Shown here one piece after another: positions 33,658 through 42,371 of a DNA stretch of 64,000 bases. Source of the stretch: Lachnospiraceae bacterium (lineage in GTDB: Bacteria > Bacillota > Clostridia > Lachnospirales > Lachnospiraceae); contig JAILPS010000037.1 in assembly GCA_024699325.1 (NCBI GenBank), positions 1-64,000 on the forward strand, given 5' to 3'. Under the pieces are notes generated by a model that was given only the letters and a program-made list of their open reading frames with translations, had not been told where the DNA came from and did no database searches. Position numbers and translations under genes: made by a program. Position 1 is the stretch's first letter; every line of letters begins with the position of its first letter.

Positions 33658-36264
33658 ATGAAATTAGGAAAGAAAATTTTAATAGCATGTATCGCTGTAG
33701 TCCTCTTCTTTGTCATTGAATATGTTCTGTATTATGTATTCCACTATGTAATGTTTGACGATTACAAGGATACACTTACTTCATACACAGTGAAGAATGC
33801 CTCAGATTACAATCCAATAGGCTCCGGTTCAGGTGACTTAGAGGGATATGACCTGGTGGCAGAGAACGATACATTGAAGCTGTATGTACAGACTACAACA
33901 GGCTATATTGCAGTTTACGATTCCAAGACCGACGAGATCACATATTCGAATCCGGTAGGCATCGATTCTGATGGTATCGCCAACGAGACAAACAAGGGCA
34001 AGTTAAGATCACAGATGATTGTCACATTCCTCAAGGAAGATAGAACTGAGGGTGTGTACAACACATATGATCAGTGTGTCAATGTTAACACAAACCAGCT
34101 CACTGCTCAGAGTATTGATGGCGGTGTGAGACTCACATATGAGCTTAAGCCAACACCATTCTCATATGAGATTATTCCATATGTTCTCACAGCTGAGAGA
34201 TACGAGTACTTCACATCACTCATGACAGACTCTAAGAATGTCAAGAACATGGAAAAGTATTATTCTCAGGCAGAAGAGGGCGGTGACTATCTTCTGAAGG
34301 AAGGTATCAGAGGTAGCACATCTGCTACACGTCAGGCCGACCAGATTAAGAAGGCTCTCTACGACGATGCAGGTTATACCACAGAGGACTATATCGCAGA
34401 TATGGAGAACAGTGGGTATGACGCAATCATCACAGAGCAGTTCAAGATTTCCATGGATCTGACTCTTGACGGTGACAGTTTAGTAGTTGAGGTTCCTACA
34501 TCTCTTATCACAGAGCTTGGCGGAGCAATCGAGAATATCGAGCTTTTACCATTCTTTGCAGCGGCAGGAACGGATGAGAAGGGCTATACAGTACTTCCAA
34601 ACGGCTCAGGTTCAATCATCAACTTCGACGCTGTGAGAGATAACTCAACATATCAGTACTACTCATATGTTTACGGTTTGGATCCTCTCTCAGCTGACTA
34701 CACAGTTGTTGAGAATACTTCAGCAGTCAGACTTCCTCTGTATGCAATCTGCAGAGAGAACAGCAGTGTCTTAGCTGTAGTTGAAGACGGCGCATCACTT
34801 GCAGCTATTAGAAGCGTTGTAAGCGGCGTTCTTTCAAGCTATGACGCGACAAGATTCATATTCACACTTCGTGGAACAGAGAAGTTAGCCATGTTTGGTA
34901 CAGCAGGTAATGCTGCATCAATCCCGATAGCTGAGGCTGATTTCTACGATGTCAATCTTAAGGTTAGCTATTCATTCCTCGGAGAGGATTACAAGGGTTA
35001 CTCAGGTGTAGCTAATTACTACAGAGAGAGATTAATCGCTGAGAATAAGCTTACAGCTCTTGGCGATGCTTCATCTAAGGATGCTCAGGATATTGGTTTC
35101 TACTATGATGTCATCGGCGCCGTTAAGGCGACAGATTTCATGGTTGGTGTCAGATATCTTGCAGTTACACCAATGACGACATTCAACCAGGCCAAGCAGA
35201 TGGCGCAGGAACTTAAGGATGCAGGTGTTTCTAACCAGATAGTAAACTATCAGGGTTGGTTTAACGGCGGTTACTACCATGATGTAGCTTACAGAGTTAA
35301 GCTTGTCAGAAAACTTGGAAGTGAGAAGAAGTTCGAAGAGCTTGCAGCACTTCTTGAGAGCTACGGCGGTAAGTTATACGCAGACGTGGCATTCCAGAAG
35401 GTAACTTACATCTCTAAGAAGTATAACAGCTTCTATGAGTCAGCAAGATACTATGCAGGATATGCCGGAACACTTGGACAGATTAACCCTGCCACACTTC
35501 GCCAGACTTCAAGCTTAGGCTATTCTGAGACACTTTACAGCCTGGTTTCTCCTAAGTATCTTGTCAGATACGTGGACAAGTTCTTAGATAAGGCTGCTAA
35601 ATACGATGTCACAGGTTATTCACTTAGAGACTTAGGCGATGTATTAGTTGCAGACAAGAAGAGAACAGAGGTTATCAACAGAGAGGAATCTCTCGACGTG
35701 GTAATGGCTCAGCTTGCCAAGTTTGCAGCTGACGAGAAGGACGTTATGGTAAGCGGCGGTAATTCATATGCTGTAGCTTACGCAGATGATATCATCAACG
35801 TTCCGACAGGTCACAACAACTACTTCAGTGTCGATGCTGAGATCCCGTTATACGAGATGATTTATCACGGCACAGTTGACTACGCTTCAGAGGCTATCAA
35901 CCTGAATGACAACTACGATATCGACGATATCACACTCAGACTTATAGAGTATGGAGCATCTCCTCATTTCACATTCAGCTATGAGGAGGCAAATGATATG
36001 AAGTACACAGGTCTCAATTCTCTGTATGCTATCACATTTGCAAACTGGAAGGATACAGCAGTAACTGTATACAACAACGTTAACACAGCACTTAAGTATG
36101 TTAAGAACGCAACGGTTAAGGAGCACGAGATCGTTGACGACGGACTTAAGAAGATTACATACAGCAACGGCGTGATATTCTACATCAACGAAACTGATGA
36201 GAATGCCACAATCGATGGTGTAAATGTAGCAGCAATGAGTTATGAGATGGGAGGGCTTAACTGA
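33658..36264 (+). CDS. DUF5696-type glycosidase-like exoprotein with N-terminal membrane anchor
   Basis: 868 residues with one transmembrane helix (about 7-29) and the rest outside the cell. An N-terminal beta-rich region (about 60-430) is followed by a part that looks like an alpha/beta barrel (about 480-740; AKQMAQELKDAGVSNQIVNYQGWFNGG and KYDVTGYSLRDLGDVLV), then a small beta domain. The layout recalls glycoside hydrolases with a beta-sandwich before the barrel. Candidate catalytic acids cannot be named with confidence. The family is recorded as of unknown function and tends to lie with ABC permeases and YIP1 proteins in Clostridia. The ATG of the next gene overlaps its stop. Confidence 0.7.
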   Translation: MKLGKKILIACIAVVLFFVIEYVLYYVFHYVMFDDYKDTLTSYTVKNASDYNPIGSGSGDLEGYDLVAENDTLKLYVQTTTGYIAVYDSKTDEITYSNPVGIDSDGIANETNKGKLRSQMIVTFLKEDRTEGVYNTYDQCVNVNTNQLTAQSIDGGVRLTYELKPTPFSYEIIPYVLTAERYEYFTSLMTDSKNVKNMEKYYSQAEEGGDYLLKEGIRGSTSATRQADQIKKALYDDAGYTTEDYIADMENSGYDAIITEQFKISMDLTLDGDSLVVEVPTSLITELGGAIENIELLPFFAAAGTDEKGYTVLPNGSGSIINFDAVRDNSTYQYYSYVYGLDPLSADYTVVENTSAVRLPLYAICRENSSVLAVVEDGASLAAIRSVVSGVLSSYDATRFIFTLRGTEKLAMFGTAGNAASIPIAEADFYDVNLKVSYSFLGEDYKGYSGVANYYRERLIAENKLTALGDASSKDAQDIGFYYDVIGAVKATDFMVGVRYLAVTPMTTFNQAKQMAQELKDAGVSNQIVNYQGWFNGGYYHDVAYRVKLVRKLGSEKKFEELAALLESYGGKLYADVAFQKVTYISKKYNSFYESARYYAGYAGTLGQINPATLRQTSSLGYSETLYSLVSPKYLVRYVDKFLDKAAKYDVTGYSLRDLGDVLVADKKRTEVINREESLDVVMAQLAKFAADEKDVMVSGGNSYAVAYADDIINVPTGHNNYFSVDAEIPLYEMIYHGTVDYASEAINLNDNYDIDDITLRLIEYGASPHFTFSYEEANDMKYTGLNSLYAITFANWKDTAVTVYNNVNTALKYVKNATVKEHEIVDDGLKKITYSNGVIFYINETDENATIDGVNVAAMSYEMGGLN

Positions 36265-37187
36265 TGAAAAAACGTCGTGGATTAACACTGATGCAGAAGC
36301 GAGCAATCACCGGATATATATTCATTCTGCCTTGGCTTCTTGGTTTCTTCTACTTCTATGTTAGAAGTATTGTGATGAGTGTTCAGATTAGTTTATCTAC
36401 TGTAACACTTCCGGATGACGGCTCTGGTTACCAGGTAACATTTAGCGGTCTTAAGAATTATTTCTACATTTTCCAGGAGCATGGTTCTTACAACCAGGTG
36501 CTTGTAAGTTCACTTGGAGATATTGTTGTGGATGTTCCACTTATCATATTCTTCAGTTTGCTCATGGCCATGATTTTAAACACAAAGTTCAAGGGCAGAA
36601 CACTGGTAAGAGCGATATTCTTCCTTCCTGTTCTTATGAACTCTGAGGCTATTCTCGATGCAATGTCATCACTCAGAAACCTGATGCAGACAGGTCTCTC
36701 AGGAAGCTCATCCGAGCTTCTTGAGGCCTCAAACTCAGGAGTCAATGTTGACTATTATATGGCGCTGTTTAAGACACTTGCTCTGCCGGATTCAATTCTG
36801 GACTATGTTGTGGGCGCAGTTGGCCGTATCAGCGACATTATCTCTCTGTCAGGTGTACAGATTGTCATCTTCATAGCCGGCCTTCAGTCAATCCCTGGTT
36901 CCCTCTACGAGGTTGCCAAGATTGAGGGTGCAACTACTTATGAGACATTCTGGAAGGTTACATTCCCTATGGTAATGCCTCACATCATCACAAACATCGT
37001 CTATACAGTGGTCGACTCATTCACAAATGCAGAGATCGTTACTCTTGCAAGAACCACCTTCAATCAGGGTGGTACAACAGGTTACGGTTACTCATGTGCG
37101 ATGTCGCTCGTAAGTACAGTCATTGTTTGTACAATACTTGGTATCGTCTGCGGATGGATTTCCAAGCATACGTTCTACTATAACTAA
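36264..37187 (+). CDS. sugar ABC transporter permease, MalF/UgpA type (pair 2)
   Basis: 307 residues, six membrane helices, starting with GLTLMQKRAITGYIFILPWLLGF. The EAA motif is SLYEVAKIEGATTYETFWKVTFP near residue 213. A periplasmic-side loop insertion (about 130-190, SGLSGSSSELLEASNSGVNVD) is longer than in pair 1. Start overlaps the DUF5696 stop (TGATG). Confidence 0.9.
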   Translation: MKKRRGLTLMQKRAITGYIFILPWLLGFFYFYVRSIVMSVQISLSTVTLPDDGSGYQVTFSGLKNYFYIFQEHGSYNQVLVSSLGDIVVDVPLIIFFSLLMAMILNTKFKGRTLVRAIFFLPVLMNSEAILDAMSSLRNLMQTGLSGSSSELLEASNSGVNVDYYMALFKTLALPDSILDYVVGAVGRISDIISLSGVQIVIFIAGLQSIPGSLYEVAKIEGATTYETFWKVTFPMVMPHIITNIVYTVVDSFTNAEIVTLARTTFNQGGTTGYGYSCAMSLVSTVIVCTILGIVCGWISKHTFYYN

Positions 37188-37201
37188 GGGGAGGGGAGAT
37201 A

Positions 37202-38194
37202 ATGGCAAAGTTTTCAGAATCAGTAAAAACACTTAAGGCCGTGTTTGTATCGCCTGAGTATGATAATGACAGAAGAAGAACTGCTCATCTTATCAAGGCT
37301 TTCCTCTTAGGATTGTTTAAGTTTATTGTAATCATAGGTATCAGCTACGTAATTCTGGGTCCAATCATTGGTATGATTTCCAATTCATTTTTCTCAGATG
37401 AGGATGCCTACAGTGCGTTGGTATATCTTATACCGCAGTCACCTACACTTGAGAGATATCAGGCATCCATCAAGGTGCTTAACTACCTCACAACTCTGAA
37501 GAATACATTTATCTATGTATTAATCCTTATGGCAATTCAGGTGTTCATGTGTTCAATGGTTGGTTACGGTTTCGCGAGATATAACTTCCCATTAAAGAAG
37601 CTCTGGTTTGGCTGTGTAGTAATCATGATCGTTATTCCTGTAAATACAATCATGCTTCCGCTGTACATGACATTCAGAATCTTCGATCCATTCAATCTCG
37701 TGACATTGATTAAGGGTGAGCCTATGAACCTCATGGCTACATCCATCCCAATGTACATGATGACCTTCTTTGCGACAGGACTCAGATCTGGTCTGTATAT
37801 TTACATATTCAACCAGTTCTTCAGAGGACTTCCTAAGGAGATTGAGGAGGCAGCGTTCGTTGACGGTGCAGGAAGCTGGTATACATACTTCTTCATCATG
37901 CTTGTAAACGCTCTTCCTTCAGTAGTAACAGTTGCAATCTTCTCACTTGTATGGCAGTACAATGATACATTCTATGCTTCACTGTTCCACTTAAGTGATA
38001 CATCAGCCATCAGTATCAAGATTTCAACACTTGCAGACAATGTTGCAAACGCATACTCAATTACAGACCCTAATATTTTGGAGCTGTACACTTACGCAGG
38101 TATTATTCTTGTTATCCTGCCAGTGCTTCTCATCTACTGCGTGCTTCAGAAGCAGTTCATCGAGGGTGTTGAGCGTTCAGGTATTGTCGGTTAA
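37202..38194 (+). CDS. carbohydrate ABC transporter permease, MalG/UgpE type (pair 2)
   Basis: 330 residues, six membrane helices, EAA motif IEEAAFVDGAGSWYTYFFIMLVNALP near residue 215 (first 20 of these carry the docking residues EAAFVDGAG). An N-terminal cytoplasmic tail of about 35 residues is longer than usual. GGGAGGGGAG precedes ATG. Last gene of the long operon before an AU-rich leader and a lipoprotein gene. Confidence 0.9.
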   Translation: MAKFSESVKTLKAVFVSPEYDNDRRRTAHLIKAFLLGLFKFIVIIGISYVILGPIIGMISNSFFSDEDAYSALVYLIPQSPTLERYQASIKVLNYLTTLKNTFIYVLILMAIQVFMCSMVGYGFARYNFPLKKLWFGCVVIMIVIPVNTIMLPLYMTFRIFDPFNLVTLIKGEPMNLMATSIPMYMMTFFATGLRSGLYIYIFNQFFRGLPKEIEEAAFVDGAGSWYTYFFIMLVNALPSVVTVAIFSLVWQYNDTFYASLFHLSDTSAISIKISTLADNVANAYSITDPNILELYTYAGIILVILPVLLIYCVLQKQFIEGVERSGIVG

Positions 38195-38203
38195 ACGATG
38201 TTT

Positions 38204-38289
38204 AGCCGGCTTTACCTACCGGCTTTACATAAAACATTTCACAAGCAATTGGAGGGATGTGCATATTTTTTTACCACATAAAAAAATGC
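38204..38289 (+). other. intercistronic hairpins between permease and lipoprotein genes
   Basis: An AGCCGG/CCGGCT stem (38204-38224) is followed by an A/T-rich stem with one bulge at 38261-38289 (GCAT plus a T run pairing with an A run and TGC). Neither has a T tail, so they look like RNA processing or stability elements and not terminators. The ribosome binding site AAGGAGG of the next gene lies just beyond. Confidence 0.4.
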
Positions 38290-38311
38290 GAAAATTCAAG
38301 GAGGAATAGGT

Positions 38312-39856
38312 ATGTTAAACAAGAAAAGAATGCTTGCAATGGCTATGACAAGTGCAATGATCGTATCCGCACTTGCAGGTTGTTCAAGCGAACCATCAAC
38401 TAATGCTACTACTACAGCAGCTAATGTTGAGACAACAACCACAGAGGCTTCTAACCAGACAGAGGAGACCACAACAGCAGCTGATGATACTTCAGATGAC
38501 ACTAAGGCTCCTGGCTACACAGTAGAGGCTGGTAAGGTTCTTGATTTTGAGGATGGCAATTTTGGCTTCGTAAAGACAAGCGCCGGCTCACTTCTCGAGG
38601 ATCCTGCTGATGTTTCAATCGTAGACTTCAACGGTTCTAAGGCTCTTAAGGTTGCACCTACCAGCAATACAGCAGGTAAGGTAGTAAATGTTGGTCTTGA
38701 TATCACAAGCTTGCTTGGTGACAAGGCCGCAGATGTTGCTTCTGTAAAGATGCAGATCGGTGTATCTTCAGCTGACGGCAGCTTCAACGCATGTGCCGGT
38801 AATATCTACATGTCATATTCTGATATGGCAGCAGCAGATGGCGAGTGGGTTGTTTACATGGAAGACAAGAACCCTATGGATGTATCAGCTGCATTCCCTG
38901 AGGGAGAGTCATATGACACTTCTAAGAAGAATGTATTACTCATCAACAAGGCTTCTAACTCTGGTAACAACTCAGACGTTTCATTTAAGCAGACAGGCGA
39001 GTACTCAACAATGTACATCGACAATATCGTATTCTTTGACAAGGACGGCAATGCTTTAGAGGTTAACTCAGCAGCTACATTTGACGCTCCAGATGATTAC
39101 GGTGTTATGGACTGGTCAAACCTTATCGATGTTTCAGCTAACCAGGTAGTATTTGATGGTTGGTCTGAGGGTCAGACAAAGGGTTGGGATCAGGGTGCTT
39201 GGCATCAGAATAAGTGTGTTGTAACTCAGAACGTTCAGCAGACCGATGAGGAAGGCAACTTATTATTCAAGCAGAAGGTTAATGCTGCAACAGGTGAGCC
39301 TGTAACAGATGAGAACGGCGATCCTGTTTATACAAAGACTCCTCTCTATGTTCAGGCAACTGACGAGGCAGGCGAGCTTCTCTTCGATGAGGAGGGCAAT
39401 CCTATCTATGTTACAGAGGATGTAGAGCAGGGTGAGTATGACTTCGGTTCAATCATGAAGCCAGGTACAGTATTTACAATCTACTACTCTTGCGAGGAGA
39501 CAGAGGATCTTAATCACTACATCTGGTTCGTATTCACATCTCCAGATCTTAGCACAAAGTACTCTAAGCTTGGTTGGGCAAGACTTCTTGCAGGTCCGGA
39601 TGCAGCAGCTGCTTCTGGCAACCCTGATATTAACTACAACACACCAATCGAGGAGCAGAAGGGATATCTCTTCATGCTTAACGACAGCCACACAATGGCT
39701 CAGGTTACATACGACGAGATCGTTAACTACCTTGTAAACTTCTACGGTGTTGACGAGGCTGACCTTAACTGGGAAGGCTTAAACTTCTCACTTCAGTGTG
39801 AGGCAGGTATGACATGGTCAGTATCAGCAGTAACATATGCAACTGATGCTTATTAA
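38312..39856 (+). CDS. surface lipoprotein with carbohydrate-binding-like beta-sandwich domains
   Basis: Signal peptide with lipobox LAGC (Cys24), then a long Thr/Glu-rich linker (residues about 28-70). A domain at about 70-250 opens with VLDFEDGNFGFVK and contains a WVVYMEDKNPMDV segment and a C-terminal YIDNIVFFDKDGNAL strand, typical of CBM-type jelly rolls. A second domain (about 260-514) is aromatic-rich. No catalytic motif or solute-binding fold was recognised. It probably holds polysaccharide near the transporter. It lies between permease pair 2 and the second solute-binding protein. Confidence 0.68.
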   Translation: MLNKKRMLAMAMTSAMIVSALAGCSSEPSTNATTTAANVETTTTEASNQTEETTTAADDTSDDTKAPGYTVEAGKVLDFEDGNFGFVKTSAGSLLEDPADVSIVDFNGSKALKVAPTSNTAGKVVNVGLDITSLLGDKAADVASVKMQIGVSSADGSFNACAGNIYMSYSDMAAADGEWVVYMEDKNPMDVSAAFPEGESYDTSKKNVLLINKASNSGNNSDVSFKQTGEYSTMYIDNIVFFDKDGNALEVNSAATFDAPDDYGVMDWSNLIDVSANQVVFDGWSEGQTKGWDQGAWHQNKCVVTQNVQQTDEEGNLLFKQKVNAATGEPVTDENGDPVYTKTPLYVQATDEAGELLFDEEGNPIYVTEDVEQGEYDFGSIMKPGTVFTIYYSCEETEDLNHYIWFVFTSPDLSTKYSKLGWARLLAGPDAAAASGNPDINYNTPIEEQKGYLFMLNDSHTMAQVTYDEIVNYLVNFYGVDEADLNWEGLNFSLQCEAGMTWSVSAVTYATDAY

Positions 39857-39885
39857 TTGACATACAAAAAATAATCGTTTATAAT
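39857..39885 (+). promoter_or_regulatory. consensus promoter of the second solute-binding protein
   Basis: Both boxes match sigma-A consensus exactly: TTGACA at 39857-39862 and TATAAT at 39880-39885 with a 17-base spacer. This predicts very high expression of the binding protein compared with the membrane genes upstream. Confidence 0.88.
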
Positions 39886-39899
39886 TTTATTTGTGTTAC

Positions 39900-39918
39900 C
39901 CGGGGCCGCGGGCCCCGG
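39900..39918 (+). other. GC-rich 5' leader hairpin
   Basis: CCGGGGCC-GCG-GGCCCCGG is a perfect 8-bp GC stem about 8 bases after the predicted start. A second weaker stem (GATTAAA/TTTAATC, 39920-39937) follows, then the ribosome binding site GGGAGG. Such a 5' cap hairpin can protect mRNA; without a T run it is unlikely to terminate. Confidence 0.6.
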
Positions 39919-39952
39919 TGATTAAAAACTTTTAATCAATGGGAGGATTAAA

Positions 39953-41392
39953 ATGGTTAAGTTAAAGAAAGTTGTTTCGCTTTCACTTGTGTCAGCCATG
40001 GCTTTATCAGTTGTAGGATGTTCAGGTGGTGATTCTACCAAGACAACAACAGCAGCTAACGATGCTAACAAGACTACTACAGCTGATTCTGGAAACAATG
40101 ATGAGACTAAGGGTTCTCAGAGCGGTACAAGAGTTATCAACGTTGGTACATGGTACGATCACTACTACACATCTGCTCACGATGATATCTATGATCAGCC
40201 GGATGTTACAGATGAAGAGCTTGCTCAGTTAAATCTTGATAACATCAGAAGAGTAGAGAGCGAGTATGATATCGAGCTCTACTTCAAGAACCTTACCTGG
40301 AACGGTACTATCAACTCAATCAACAGCTCAATTATGGCTGGTACACCTGATGTTGATATCTATGAGTCAGACCTTCAGTTTGGTGTTCCTGCAGTTCTTA
40401 ACGGATATGCACTTCCGGTCAGCTCATATGCAGCAGCAGATGATGATATCTTCACAGATAATATCATCTTCGAAACCTTAAATATTCCTGGACAGGATGA
40501 GGATTATCTCTTCAAAGGAACTACTTCACTTCCTGAAGGTGGTTATTGCTTAGGTTTCAATATGGACATGATTAAGGATGCTGGTCTTGAGAACCCACAG
40601 GATCTCTATGACAGAGGCGAGTGGACATGGGATAAGTTCCTTGAGTATCTTGGCGTATTAACACAGGATACAGATGGTGATGGTGATATCGATGTTTACG
40701 GCTACGGTGGATGGTGGACAACATTCCTTACATACATGCTTATGTCTAACGGTACTGATATTGCTGCTACAAGCACATCACACCTTGACAGCGCAGCTAC
40801 AATCGAGACAATCCAGTGGATTGATGATCTCTACAACAAGTACGGCTATGCTAGACCTTGGAATGCTGATGACTGGGACAACAACAATACATGTTATGTA
40901 AACAAGGAGACAGCATTCTGGATTGGTGCATGTTGGATTGCTTCCGGTAATGGCGATTCAGACCCTTCAAAGGTTTCATTTGAGGTTGGTTATGTTCCAT
41001 TCCCTGTTGGTCCTAACGTAACAAGAGGCGAGGGCGAGTACAAGTCATTCCAGGTAGCAGGTAGCTACTACTTCATTCCTAAGGGAATTTCAGACGCTGA
41101 TTTCGTATTCGAAGTATTCTCTGAGTGGGCTAACTGGTACGATGGAGATACTGAACTTCGTGACAATTCTGAGTGGTGGGAGAGCTCAGTATACTCTCCT
41201 AAGGCCGCTGATCCAGAGCGTAACTATCAGTATCTTGTAGATATGAGAGCTAAGTCTACACTTGATCTTTGGGGATCACTTGGTTCAGACTTCTCACTCA
41301 CTCCGATCATGACAGGCCAGACAACTACTGCACAGTATATTGAGGAGAACAAGCAGCTCTTACAGGATGCAATTGATCAGTATTTCAAATAA
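39953..41392 (+). CDS. sugar ABC transporter solute-binding lipoprotein
   Basis: Lipobox VVGC with Cys23, a Thr/Asn-rich linker, then a binding-protein fold from about residue 60 to 479. Characteristic parts are SSIMAGTPDVDIYES, a calcium-like loop DTDGDGDIDVYGYGGW and a C-terminal helix. Size is normal for the family. It probably serves permease pair 2, which lacks a closer partner, though this is inference from position. Own promoter and terminator make it a separate unit. Confidence 0.85.
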   Translation: MVKLKKVVSLSLVSAMALSVVGCSGGDSTKTTTAANDANKTTTADSGNNDETKGSQSGTRVINVGTWYDHYYTSAHDDIYDQPDVTDEELAQLNLDNIRRVESEYDIELYFKNLTWNGTINSINSSIMAGTPDVDIYESDLQFGVPAVLNGYALPVSSYAAADDDIFTDNIIFETLNIPGQDEDYLFKGTTSLPEGGYCLGFNMDMIKDAGLENPQDLYDRGEWTWDKFLEYLGVLTQDTDGDGDIDVYGYGGWWTTFLTYMLMSNGTDIAATSTSHLDSAATIETIQWIDDLYNKYGYARPWNADDWDNNNTCYVNKETAFWIGACWIASGNGDSDPSKVSFEVGYVPFPVGPNVTRGEGEYKSFQVAGSYYFIPKGISDADFVFEVFSEWANWYDGDTELRDNSEWWESSVYSPKAADPERNYQYLVDMRAKSTLDLWGSLGSDFSLTPIMTGQTTTAQYIEENKQLLQDAIDQYFK

Positions 41393-41429
41393 GTAGTACT
41401 TTTATTATGTGGTAAATAATGATAGCACG

Positions 41430-41457
41430 AGGGCACGGCGCAAGCCGTGCCCTTTTC
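41430..41457 (+). terminator. strong terminator of the solute-binding gene
   Basis: Stem AGGGCACGGC with GCCGTGCCCT, loop GCAA (a stable tetraloop), then TTTT. Confidence 0.93.
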
Positions 41458-41461
41458 CATG

Positions 41462-41490
41462 TTGTAATTCCTCTGTGATTTTGATATAAT
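41462..41490 (+). promoter_or_regulatory. promoter of the punA-mutS-rnhA unit
   Basis: TTGTAA at 41462-41467, 17-base spacer and TATAAT at 41485-41490 with an extended -10 (TGA before it). Confidence 0.75.
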
Positions 41491-41543
41491 ACCGACGTTG
41501 AATTAACTATTGTCAGGGGGCTGGCATTTTGCGAGGTGGGTTT

Positions 41544-42371
41544 ATGAATGAATTATATAACGAGCTGTTAAGCTGCTATGAAGCTGTCGAATCTAAGTTG
41601 CCATTTAGACCTGAGCTTGGCCTGATACTTGGGAGCGGACTTGGAGATTTTGCTTCTAAAATGGACGTTATCTGTACCATAGAATATAAGGATATTCCAG
41701 GATTTCCTGTGTCCACGGTTTCCGGCCATGTGGGAAGATTCGTTTTTGGAAGAATCGGCGATAAGAATGTTGTCTGCATGCAGGGAAGGGTTCACTACTA
41801 TGAGGGCTATCCTGTGGGCAAGGTTGTCATGCCGGTAAGGCTTATGAAGCTCATGGGAATTAAGGCTTTGATAGTGACTAACGCAGCTGGAGGAATTAAC
41901 ACAGCATTTAAGCCGGGAGATCTGATGGTAATCACAGACCATATAACAAGCTTCGTGCCGTCTCCGCTTATCGGGGAGAATATTGACGAGCTTGGCGTCA
42001 GGTTTCCTGACATGAGCCAGGTCTACGATATGGACTATAGAAGGCAGATGCAGTCCTGCGCCGAGAAGCTTAATATGGAGCTTAAGAGCGGAGTGTACAT
42101 TCAGCTAACAGGTCCTAACTACGAGACACCTGCGGAGATTAGAATGTGCAGAGCGCTTGGGGCGGATGCAGTGGGCATGAGCACTGCCATAGAGGCCATG
42201 ACTGCAAGACACGCAGGCGTGAAGGTGTTTGGTATGAGCCTGATAACCAACTATGCCAGCGGTATTTCTAATGAGCCGCTGTCCCATGAGGAGGTTAAGA
42301 AGGTTGCCGATATGGCAGGAGCCGGATTTGGCAGTCTTATGGAAGAATTTATTAAGGAAATGGTGATCTGA
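41544..42371 (+). CDS. punA: purine nucleoside phosphorylase (trimeric, PNP-I type)
   Basis: Splits inosine and guanosine with phosphate. GLILGSGLGDFA near the N terminus binds phosphate, VSGHVGRFVFG, NAAGGIN and the purine-binding GMSTAIEAMTARH region follow. The 275-residue length fits the trimeric class. GAGGTGGG precedes ATG 41544. The stop overlaps the next start (TGATG). Confidence 0.92.
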   Translation: MNELYNELLSCYEAVESKLPFRPELGLILGSGLGDFASKMDVICTIEYKDIPGFPVSTVSGHVGRFVFGRIGDKNVVCMQGRVHYYEGYPVGKVVMPVRLMKLMGIKALIVTNAAGGINTAFKPGDLMVITDHITSFVPSPLIGENIDELGVRFPDMSQVYDMDYRRQMQSCAEKLNMELKSGVYIQLTGPNYETPAEIRMCRALGADAVGMSTAIEAMTARHAGVKVFGMSLITNYASGISNEPLSHEEVKKVADMAGAGFGSLMEEFIKEMVI

